The translations under genes and the position numbers were made by a program. Positions 8,424 to 16,893 of a stretch of DNA of 64,000 nt are shown piece by piece. The notes under the pieces are model-generated. The model searched no databases, was not told the DNA's origin, and saw only the letters and a list, made by a program, of their open reading frames with translations. The first letter of the stretch is position 1. Every line of letters begins with the position of its first letter. The stretch comes from Luteitalea sp. (lineage in GTDB: Bacteria > Acidobacteriota > Vicinamibacteria > Vicinamibacterales > Vicinamibacteraceae). The stretch covers positions 1 to 64,000 of the forward strand of contig WHTT01000013.1 of the NCBI GenBank assembly GCA_009377605.1. The letters run 5' to 3'.

Positions 8424-9653
8424 ATGCAGACTCGCAGAATCTTCCTCAAGAACGGAGCCTTGGCGCTGGTCAGCCTTGGTTTTGCGCCCTCGTTTCTTGC
8501 CAGGACGGCGTCGGCAGAAACACGGCGCCAGCGCGTGCTCGTCGCGATCTTTCAGCGGGGCGCGGTCGACGGCTTGAACATGGTGGTGCCCTTTGGTGAC
8601 AACGCGTACTACGCGGCGCGGCCGACGATCGCCATTCGGCAGCCGCGTGGCGAGGGTGGCGCGCTCGATCTCGACGAGTTCTTTGGCTTCCACCCGCGCA
8701 TGGCGCCGCTGCATCCGTGGTACCAACAGGGGCAGCTCGCCATTGTGCATGCGTGCGGCTCACCGAATGCCACGCGCTCACACTTCGACGCCCAGGACTT
8801 CATGGAGACGGCAACCCCCGGAGCCAAGAGCACACAGGACGGTTGGCTCAATCGCTACTTGCAGGCTCGACGTGTCGAGGAGCAGACACCGCTTCGTGCC
8901 GTGTCGTTGACGCCGCAATTGCCGCGGAGCCTTCAGGGTACGGCGCCCGCGATTGCCATGACGCAGATCAAGAGATTCGACCTGCGCGCCGCGGCTGGTA
9001 TGCAGGCTTCGTTCGAAGAGCAGTACGCGGCGGCTGCGGACGAAGCGCTCGGCAAGACCGGCGGCGAAGCGTTCGAAGCCATCAAGATGCTCCGTACAGT
9101 AGGCGGGAAGCGCTATCAGCCGGAGAACCGTGCGCGGTATCCCCGCTCCCCGTTCGGACGGGCGCTCACACAGGTTGCACAGCTCATCAAGGCAAACGTT
9201 GGATTGGAGATTGCGTTTGCCGAGATGGGCGGCTGGGACACGCACTTCAGCCAGGGCGGGGACGTCGGCCAGCTCGCAACACGCCTGAACGACTTCTCCT
9301 CCGGCGTCGCGGCGTTTGCTCGAGATCTCGGCTCGCGACTCCAGGATGTTGTCATCCTGACGATGTCGGAGTTTGGACGAACGGTCAACGAGAATGGCAG
9401 CCGTGGAACGGACCACGGCCACGGGAACGTGATGCTCGCGCTCGGTGGGAATGTCCGCGGTGGCAAAGTCTACGGCAAGTGGCCCGGCTTGGCGCCCGAG
9501 CAGCGGTTCGAAGGACGTGATCTCGCGATCACCACGGACTTCCGCGACGTGTTTGGTGAGACTGTTGTCCGCCATCTCGGTATCCGTGACCCGAGCCACA
9601 TCTTCCCTGGTTACACCATCTCACCGGAGAACTTCGTTGGCATTCTCGGTTAG
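8424..9653 (+). CDS. DUF1501 domain protein with Tat signal
   Basis: 409 residues. Residues 1-30 carry a twin-arginine signal (TRRIFLKNGALALVSLGF). The body shows the DUF1501 pattern: LVAIFQRGAVDGLNMVVPFG, then HACGSPNATRSHFDAQDFME, MGGWDTHFSQGG, and VVILTMSEFGRTVNENGSRG with the TDHGHG metal-like motif following. These resemble the alkaline-phosphatase/sulfatase superfamily core, and DUF1501 belongs to that clan. Partner of the upstream DUF1800 gene. Exported folded, probably metal-bound; substrate unknown. Confidence 0.9.
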   Translation: MQTRRIFLKNGALALVSLGFAPSFLARTASAETRRQRVLVAIFQRGAVDGLNMVVPFGDNAYYAARPTIAIRQPRGEGGALDLDEFFGFHPRMAPLHPWYQQGQLAIVHACGSPNATRSHFDAQDFMETATPGAKSTQDGWLNRYLQARRVEEQTPLRAVSLTPQLPRSLQGTAPAIAMTQIKRFDLRAAAGMQASFEEQYAAAADEALGKTGGEAFEAIKMLRTVGGKRYQPENRARYPRSPFGRALTQVAQLIKANVGLEIAFAEMGGWDTHFSQGGDVGQLATRLNDFSSGVAAFARDLGSRLQDVVILTMSEFGRTVNENGSRGTDHGHGNVMLALGGNVRGGKVYGKWPGLAPEQRFEGRDLAITTDFRDVFGETVVRHLGIRDPSHIFPGYTISPENFVGILG

Positions 9654-9748
9654 TGTCGCCGCCTCTCGATGCAGGTCTTCAACCGTCCGGGAGGTGTTTC
9701 GATTCGAGGGCAGAGCGGGGCGCTCATGGGATGCTAGAATCACGGAAG

Positions 9749-10324
9749 ATGTCCAGCACAGGGCGGCGACTCCACTACACGTATGAGCAGTACCTCGCCC
9801 TCGAGGCAGAGAGCTTTATTCGCCACGAGTATCTGGACGGCGAGATCTACGCCATGGCAGGCGGGTCGCCGGACCATGCCGCTCTGGCGGCGACGATCAT
9901 TGGCCTGCTACGCCCCCAGCCGCCGCCGGGCTGCCGCGCATTCACATCAGATCTGCGGGTCCGTATTCCAGCCACGGGCCTTGCGACCTATCCGGATATC
10001 GCCGTCGTCTGCGGACGCACACAGCGGGCAACAGACGACGCGCTCGCGGTTGTGAATCCAGTGCTCCTGGTGGAGATCACTAGCAAGTCGACAGAGGAGT
10101 ACGACCGGGGCGAGAAGCTGCGCCACTACCAGCATCTCCTGAGCGTTCGAGAAATCCTCATCGTCTCGCACTGCGAGCCCTGTCTCACGCTGCATCGGCG
10201 CGAGCAAACGGCGTGGGTCACGATCGAAGCGAGACAACGGCAGGAAGTTGCTCTTGCCGCGGTCGCGGCTCGACTCTCCGTCGATGACGTGTACCGCGAC
10301 GAGCTCGAAGACGCACACCGATAG
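9749..10324 (+). CDS. Uma2 family endonuclease-like protein (first copy)
   Basis: 191 residues from the ATG at 9749; the frame is open upstream but the conserved region begins TYEQYLALEAESFIRHEYLDG, ten residues in. The Uma2 PD-(D/E)xK core is visible: YPDIAVVCG with Asp83, then PVLLVEITSKSTEEYDRGEK with Glu109. The family has a restriction-endonuclease fold and is expanded in many soil bacteria and cyanobacteria; its biological role is not settled. It forms a tandem pair with the gene at 10519, about 195 bases downstream. Confidence 0.85.
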   Translation: MSSTGRRLHYTYEQYLALEAESFIRHEYLDGEIYAMAGGSPDHAALAATIIGLLRPQPPPGCRAFTSDLRVRIPATGLATYPDIAVVCGRTQRATDDALAVVNPVLLVEITSKSTEEYDRGEKLRHYQHLLSVREILIVSHCEPCLTLHRREQTAWVTIEARQRQEVALAAVAARLSVDDVYRDELEDAHR

Positions 10325-10518
10325 CGCTCCTCCGTACGATCGCCTCAGCGCTGTGCAAGGGCTACGACGGGATCCACGCGGGCAAGCTGTGTACCGAGCT
10401 CGCCCGGGGCGCGTTGATTGAGTCGACTCGTGTCAAGATGCGCGACACGAATCCTAGTCATGTGCGTCGACTGCAGGTACCGTTTCGGCAGCGCGGGCAT
10501 CTCGGCTAGACTAGAGGC

Positions 10519-11133
10519 ATGCCTCTCCCGCAGGCGACGTCGTTCTCCAGCGTTGCGGAGTATCTCGCGTTCGAGCGCCAGGCCGAATGTCGCCACGAGT
10601 ACCTTGACGGGCAGATCTATGCGTTGGCCGGCGAAAGCCTGGAACACAGCGCAATCAACGCGAACGTCATGATACGGCTCGGCGTGCAGTTGGAGGGTAA
10701 ACCGTGCCGGGTCCTGTCTCCAAACATGAAGGTCCGCACGGCGACGGAGGGTCTGTACGCGTATCCGGACGTATCTCTTGTTTGCGGTGACCCCCGCGTT
10801 CACGACGAGCGTCGCGACATTCTGATCAATCCCACGGTCATCATCGAGATCCTGTCTCCCTCCACGGAAGCCTATGATCGCGGGGAGAAGTTCCTGCGGT
10901 ACCGCCAGATCGAAACGTTGCGAGACTACGTGCCGATCGGCCAGAGTCAGCCGCTCATCGAGCACTACGAGCGGCAACCTGATGAATCGTGGGTGTACCT
11001 CGCTGTGAACGACCTCGCGGGCACAGTGTCGATTGCGTCGATTGAATGCTCTCTACGTCTGATCGACGTCTACGATCGGATCACCTTCCCAGCGGTCACG
11101 CCAGCTCCGGCCGCCGATACCTTGAAGGGCTGA
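10519..11133 (+). CDS. Uma2 family endonuclease-like protein (second copy)
   Basis: 204 residues. Same architecture as the neighbour: FERQAECRHEYLDGQIYALA, then AYPDVSLVCG with Asp84 and PTVIIEILSPSTEAYDRGEK with Glu110. The EILSPST form here is closer to the family consensus than the EITSKST of the first copy. The two share the HEYLDGxIYAxAG segment and probably arose by duplication followed by divergence. A short unassigned gap of 194 bases separates them and holds no clear promoter. Confidence 0.88.
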   Translation: MPLPQATSFSSVAEYLAFERQAECRHEYLDGQIYALAGESLEHSAINANVMIRLGVQLEGKPCRVLSPNMKVRTATEGLYAYPDVSLVCGDPRVHDERRDILINPTVIIEILSPSTEAYDRGEKFLRYRQIETLRDYVPIGQSQPLIEHYERQPDESWVYLAVNDLAGTVSIASIECSLRLIDVYDRITFPAVTPAPAADTLKG

Positions 11134-11163
11134 CGCGGGTCCCTTGCGTTGGCGCAAACATTG

Positions 11164-12000
11164 TCAACGTGGCTGTGCCTTGTTCGCTGCCGGCGCGCCG
11201 AGCTCGAGTGCCATGATCGTGGCCCTGTCGCGGAGATAGAGCCGCGTGGCGACCAACGTAGGCGGCGTCCACGATATGCGCTTCAAGAGCGAGACGCGCG
11301 ACAACACTTGAAAGCGCTGCGGCGTGGCGCGTGCGAGCGCGAGCACGCCATCTTCGTCGAGGATGATGAGCTTGCCGTCCGCATGAAGCAACTGCGCTTT
11401 TGCGAAGCCGCGCCTTTGCCAGACGATGCGCCCTGTCTCGAGCTGCACGGCCGTCATGAATGCCGGCCCCGAGAAACCGCTCGACAAGAATGCGTAGCCG
11501 CTCTCGGTAATCGCATTACCGAAATGAAGCTGGATGCGGGGGTTGTGCCACAACTCGGTGACGGTGGTCTCGCCGCCGCTCCGTGCGAGCCGCAAGACGC
11601 GCGCGCCCCCGCTGTAGGCCGATGAAACGAACAGAAGGTTGCCGTCGGTCCAGACGGGCGTTGAAACGGCGAGGCCGTTTTGTGTTGGGTGGGGGTGACT
11701 CCAGAGCAGCTCGCCGGTCTCCGGGCTGAAGCCAATCACCTCGTCCGCGAGAAGCGCCACAGCTTGAGGCTGGCCGTCAACGTTGATCAACAGGGGCGAC
11801 GAGTGTGCATTGGTAAATGAGAGATCTTGCCAAGCAGTGGCGCCGTTGCGCTGTTGGAACGCCACGGCCGCGCTGCCCTGTCCAAAACCGAAGTACGGCG
11901 CCCGGCCGCCAGCCAGATAGATAATCGTGTTCTTGTACGCAAGCCCATGGCAGGAGTATCCGAACGGCAGCTGGGTCGCACGGAGCTCGGCGTACAGTGA
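11164..12000 (-). pseudogene. PQQ-type beta-propeller protein, 5'-truncated remnant
   Basis: The frame ends at 11164 and shows repeated blades of a PQQ-like propeller, such as SSPLLINVDGQPQAVALLAD, VIGFSPETGELLWSH, STPVWTDGNLLFVSS and TGRIVWQRRG. The first codon usable as a start is a GTG at 11865 (233 residues), but similarity to the family clearly continues upstream in the same frame to about 12000 (LPFGYSCHGLAYKNTIIYLA, then GQGSAAVAFQQRNG). There is no ATG, no signal peptide and no room for the first one or two blades, because the divergent gene at 12072 begins there. I read it as a gene that lost its 5' third. A short intracellular product from the GTG cannot be excluded. Confidence 0.6.
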
Positions 12001-12071
12001 TCTGCCTAGACGTCGCGGAGTAGACCAATCGCGACGTCGCAGGAGTAAGCTGGAGTCGAGGAGAACGCGAA

Positions 12072-12326
12072 ATGACCCAGCTCCAGGAACTTCTGGAGCG
12101 CTGCCGCGAGCAGCTGCACGCCGTTCCCGGGGTGACCGGCACGGGTCTCGGCCTCAAGCAGGGCACCACCAGTGACATCGTCATTTGCGTGTTCGTGCGG
12201 CCGAGCACCGACGTTACCAAGGTCAAGGAGGTCGTAGAGGCCCTCGTGGGGACGGATCGAGTCGAGATTCAAGCGATGGATACGCCCGAGGGCTCCTCGA
12301 GCCTGCCCCCGACAGACGATAGGTAA
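12072..12326 (+). CDS. free-standing copy of the N-terminal domain of the adjacent protease
   Basis: 84 residues, with GAGGAGAA eight bases before the ATG. After a short helix, residues about 17-75 align with the N-terminal 90 residues of the next gene: PGVTGTGLGLKQG versus SNVVGVGTGYKVRG, DIVICVFVRP versus DLCVQVFVQR, and TDRVEIQA versus TDVVEIGI. The shared unit looks like a small alpha/beta domain with a glycine-rich turn and a central hydrophobic strand, as seen in pro-domains and oligomerising domains near trypsin-like proteases. It is followed after 14 bases by the protease gene and is surely co-transcribed. Possible roles are inhibitor, chaperone or regulatory subunit. No family name recognised. 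Confidence 0.7.
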   Translation: MTQLQELLERCREQLHAVPGVTGTGLGLKQGTTSDIVICVFVRPSTDVTKVKEVVEALVGTDRVEIQAMDTPEGSSSLPPTDDR

Positions 12327-12340
12327 CCAAGGAGTGGGCC

Positions 12341-13828
12341 GTGGCCTCAACGGATCGAATCAGTCGAACTGCGTTTGCCCAAGAGCAGCACACGCCGCGG
12401 CTGCTCGGCATGTCGAACGTCGTGGGCGTCGGCACGGGGTACAAGGTCCGCGGTGGCAGACAGACGCGAGACCTGTGCGTCCAGGTGTTCGTGCAGCGCA
12501 AGCTTCCAGAATCGGCGCTTGCCGCTGACGACCTCGTGTCACGGACCGTCGAGGGCCGTGAAGGGGAAGCCGTACGGACCGACGTGGTCGAGATTGGCAT
12601 TCCGGAGGCACTCCAGGACACCACGCGCTATCGCCCGGTCCCCGGCGGCTGCAGCATCGGGCCGGAGATGAGCGTCTCGGCGGGCACGCTCGGCGGGTGG
12701 GCTTGCGATCAGAGCGACGACACCATCGTCCTGCTGACCAACAACCACGTCATTTCCAACCTCGACACCGAGCCGACACTGCGCCGCGTGGTGCAACCTG
12801 GCCGACTGGATGGCGGTACCCTGCCAGCCGATGTGATTGGATCGCTCAAGCGCGACGTGACCGTTTCAACGGTGGTCAACACGCCTACCGCCGTGGCGCC
12901 GGTGTCGGTGGTGGACGCCGCCATTGGCACCGTCACCCCAGACCGAACGGACAATGTGATCGACATTGCGCCGGCCGTCTACGAGGTGCAAGCGCCAGGG
13001 CTCGGCATGCGCCTCCAGAAACGAGGCCGGACGACCCTCCTGACGACGAATGGGCGGGTGACGAGCGTCAACGTTACCATCAATATCACCTATCGAAATC
13101 GGACGCGGCTGGGTCAGATCGCCAATAGCTTCATCATCTCCTCGACCGACGGGAACGCCTTCAGCGCCGCAGGCGACTCCGGCTCGCTCATCTTCAATCA
13201 CCAGACGGGCGAGGTCGACGGCACGCTCCCGGTCGTCGGGCTGCTGTTCGCCGGCGGCCAGGCCAGCGACGGCACGCCGATTACCATTGCCAACGACATC
13301 AACGCCGTGTTCGGCGCGCTGAACCTGACCACGGTCTGCACCTGCGCGGCCCGGGCCGTTCTGGGAGCGATCTTCAGCGCATCCGAGGTCTCAGGGCCGC
13401 TGTCCGCGCGTTCGGAGATCCTGGCGTCGAAAGAGCGGCAGTTGCGCCGGCTACGCTTACAGCTCGCGGGCGCCACGGTGTTCGGCAAGCGCTTGGACCG
13501 CTTCATCACGAAGGCGGCAGCAGAAGTCGGCCAGGTGTTGACCGAAGACGAGGAGGGCTTCGGCCTCGCGGTACGGCTCGTGGAACCGTGGCTGAAGCAC
13601 CGCACGAATCTCGATCTGCTCGACGCGACGCTCGACAAGGCAACGATCGAGCGATTTGGTGAGTTCGCCGAGCAGGTCGCCAAGCGCCGACCCGCGGTGA
13701 GAGCTCAGATGCGAATGCTCAAGGCGATTGTCGCGCGCTTCGAGGGTGAGACACTGCGGCAGCTGTTCGAGCGAGCGCGCTTTGCCGAAGGCACCTCACG
13801 CAGGCGCCGCCGGCCGCTGGCGAAGTGA
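12341..13828 (+). CDS. trypsin-like serine protease with N-terminal GVGxG domain and helical tail
   Basis: 495 residues from a GTG preceded by AAGGAG. No signal peptide, so it is probably cytoplasmic. Residues about 20-95 match the small protein encoded upstream. Residues about 100-330 are a chymotrypsin-fold protease: His136 in LLTNNHVIS, Asp192 in VVDAAIG, and Ser280 in SAAGDSGSLIF, with oxyanion glycine Gly278. Residues about 340-495 are highly charged and helical, with many Arg/Leu repeats. The intact triad suggests activity. Cytoplasmic trypsin-like proteases with extra domains are often found in regulatory or conflict modules; here that is only an inference. Confidence 0.8.
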   Translation: MASTDRISRTAFAQEQHTPRLLGMSNVVGVGTGYKVRGGRQTRDLCVQVFVQRKLPESALAADDLVSRTVEGREGEAVRTDVVEIGIPEALQDTTRYRPVPGGCSIGPEMSVSAGTLGGWACDQSDDTIVLLTNNHVISNLDTEPTLRRVVQPGRLDGGTLPADVIGSLKRDVTVSTVVNTPTAVAPVSVVDAAIGTVTPDRTDNVIDIAPAVYEVQAPGLGMRLQKRGRTTLLTTNGRVTSVNVTINITYRNRTRLGQIANSFIISSTDGNAFSAAGDSGSLIFNHQTGEVDGTLPVVGLLFAGGQASDGTPITIANDINAVFGALNLTTVCTCAARAVLGAIFSASEVSGPLSARSEILASKERQLRRLRLQLAGATVFGKRLDRFITKAAAEVGQVLTEDEEGFGLAVRLVEPWLKHRTNLDLLDATLDKATIERFGEFAEQVAKRRPAVRAQMRMLKAIVARFEGETLRQLFERARFAEGTSRRRRRPLAK

Positions 13829-13839
13829 TTGGGTGGCTG

Positions 13840-14940
13840 TCACCGTGTCACCTGCTCAGCGTTACTCCCGAGCTCTTCGTCGATGATCTCGCTGAATGCG
13901 TCGAGCGGGAGCCCGCCGACGAGCGGCCGGCCGTTGATGAAGAAGGTTGGTGTCCCGGTCAACCCAAGCCGTTGCGCCTCTTCGAGGTCGCTGTTAACGC
14001 CTGCAGGCGCTTCGGCGCCCGCCGTACACGTCTTGAACTTGGCCTCGTCCAAGCCAATCTTACTGGCGACCTTCTCGAGCGCTGCGGGGCTGGCGTCGTT
14101 GCCCGCCTCGAAGAGCCCGTCGTGGTACTCCCAGAACTTGCCCTGCTGCTGCGCGCACCACGCCGCCTCGGATGCCTTCCGAGCCGTCGGGTGGAGCTGG
14201 TCGATCGGAAAGTGCCGAAAGACCAGGCGCACTTTGCCTTTGTACTTCGCGAGGAGCTCCATGAGCGTCGGCTGCACCCGCCGGCAGTACGGGCAGTGGA
14301 AGTCTGTGAACTCGATGACCGTGACGGGTGCGGAAACGTCGCCTCTCACAGGCGCCTCGTCAACCTCCAGAGACGTGCGTCGCGGAGCAGGTGGGGTCAG
14401 ACGACGGTCGACGCTGGCTGCCTTCTCGAGCGTGCTCACGTATGCGCGCCGCCGCTCGTCGCGCTTCTGCTCGTGGACCTGGTCTCGGATGAAGGTCTTC
14501 AGCCGTTCGGGATTCCCCTGCGCCTGATTTTTGTAGCGCTCGAAGACGGCCGCAACCTCGCTGTCGGATGGCGGCGTCACTCCGGCAGCGATCTCCTGCT
14601 GCTCCAGCACCTCGACGGTCATCCCGCGACGTTTGGCTTCAGCGGCGATGAGCCGCTCGGCAATCAGGTCTTCGAGTCGATCCTTGCGCAGGTCGTACAG
14701 GCGCTCCTCGATTTCTGAGAGCTGCATGCCGATAGCGCCGTCCAGCTCCGCCTGCGTAATCGCGGAGCCGTCGACCACAGCGACCGCGGTCTTGGCATCC
14801 CGCGTCGCGCTGGCGTCGCGCGCTGGTGACCCGTTGGGCTGCTCGGCTGGCGCGTTGTCTGGACTCGGCTGTGCGGCGCTGCCGCAGCCGACTACGCTTA
14901 CCCACCCCGCGAGGACGGTTGCACCCACTCGGACTGACAT
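13840..14940 (-). CDS. lipoprotein with SurA-like N-terminus fused to DsbA-type thioredoxin domain
   Basis: 366 residues from the ATG at 14940, supported by GGAAGGA upstream and a lipobox (VVGC, Cys19). Residues about 50-175 match the N-terminal chaperone helix region of SurA/parvulin-type proteins (VAVVDGSAITQAELDGAIG, then LEDLIAERLIAAEAKRRGM). Residues about 195-366 are a DsbA/thioredoxin_4 domain with redox motif Cys216-Pro-Tyr-Cys219 and cis-proline Pro331 in GTPTFFINGRPL. It probably acts as a periplasmic, membrane-tethered thiol oxidoreductase with built-in substrate binding. It converges on the protease gene, with 11 bases between stops. Confidence 0.85.
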   Translation of the reverse strand: MSVRVGATVLAGWVSVVGCGSAAQPSPDNAPAEQPNGSPARDASATRDAKTAVAVVDGSAITQAELDGAIGMQLSEIEERLYDLRKDRLEDLIAERLIAAEAKRRGMTVEVLEQQEIAAGVTPPSDSEVAAVFERYKNQAQGNPERLKTFIRDQVHEQKRDERRRAYVSTLEKAASVDRRLTPPAPRRTSLEVDEAPVRGDVSAPVTVIEFTDFHCPYCRRVQPTLMELLAKYKGKVRLVFRHFPIDQLHPTARKASEAAWCAQQQGKFWEYHDGLFEAGNDASPAALEKVASKIGLDEAKFKTCTAGAEAPAGVNSDLEEAQRLGLTGTPTFFINGRPLVGGLPLDAFSEIIDEELGSNAEQVTR

Positions 14941-15114
14941 TATCGGTGTTCCTTCCATCCTCTTGACCCTACCACGGCCCGGCGGAGACGACTCCGGGAC
15001 ATTTATGGCCCGAAAGCCTCTCTATGGCAACTATTCTGTTGAAATCGCCTCATGGGCCGACACCTGTCGACATTTCCCGTGGATGACCCGGGCCCGCCAG
15101 CTCCCATGGACATG

Positions 15115-15143
15115 ATTGTCGGCTTCTCAAAAATGGCGACAAT
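15115..15143. promoter_or_regulatory. candidate enhancer/operator palindrome upstream of the activator gene
   Basis: ATTGTCGGC (15115-15123) and GGCGACAAT (15135-15143) form an inverted repeat with one mismatch per arm, 48 bases before the ATG of the sigma-54 activator. The half-site GGCGACAAT occurs again at 21646-21654, upstream of the sigma-54 promoter of glnB. A shared binding site for this activator is inferred. Confidence 0.45.
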
Positions 15144-15191
15144 TATGTATGTAGGCTTGTTAGCAACCGCAATTCTGTAGTATCCTGCATC

Positions 15192-16766
<1,575 letters not shown>

Positions 16767-16778
16767 AACCACGAATTC

Positions 16779-16893
16779 AGTGACGAGTGAGGGCACATCC
16801 GTAGGTGGGGGCTAGCGGCGAGCGCATCGGAGCTTCGCCGGAACCCCAACGTTAGCCGTAGTGCCACGCTGCGCCGGCTCGGCACTCGTCACT
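16779..16893. repeat. AGTGACGAGTG inverted repeat at the activator/glnD junction
   Basis: AGTGACGAGTG (16779-16789) is repeated inverted as CACTCGTCACT (16883-16893). The glnD stop codon (16852-16854) and its last codons lie inside the element, so the C-terminal residues (TSDECRAG and following) derive from repeat sequence. Between the arms, GGGG/CCCC stretches could form a terminator hairpin for both convergent genes. Confidence 0.6.

Noticed and set aside
10345-10518. Short minus-strand ORF between the two Uma2 genes
   Set aside because: About 50 codons without ribosome binding site or conservation clue; the longer frame of 210 codons is antisense to the second Uma2 gene.
13825-14718. 297-codon open frame on the plus strand
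   Set aside because: Antisense to the SurA-DsbA lipoprotein gene; no ribosome binding site or motif.
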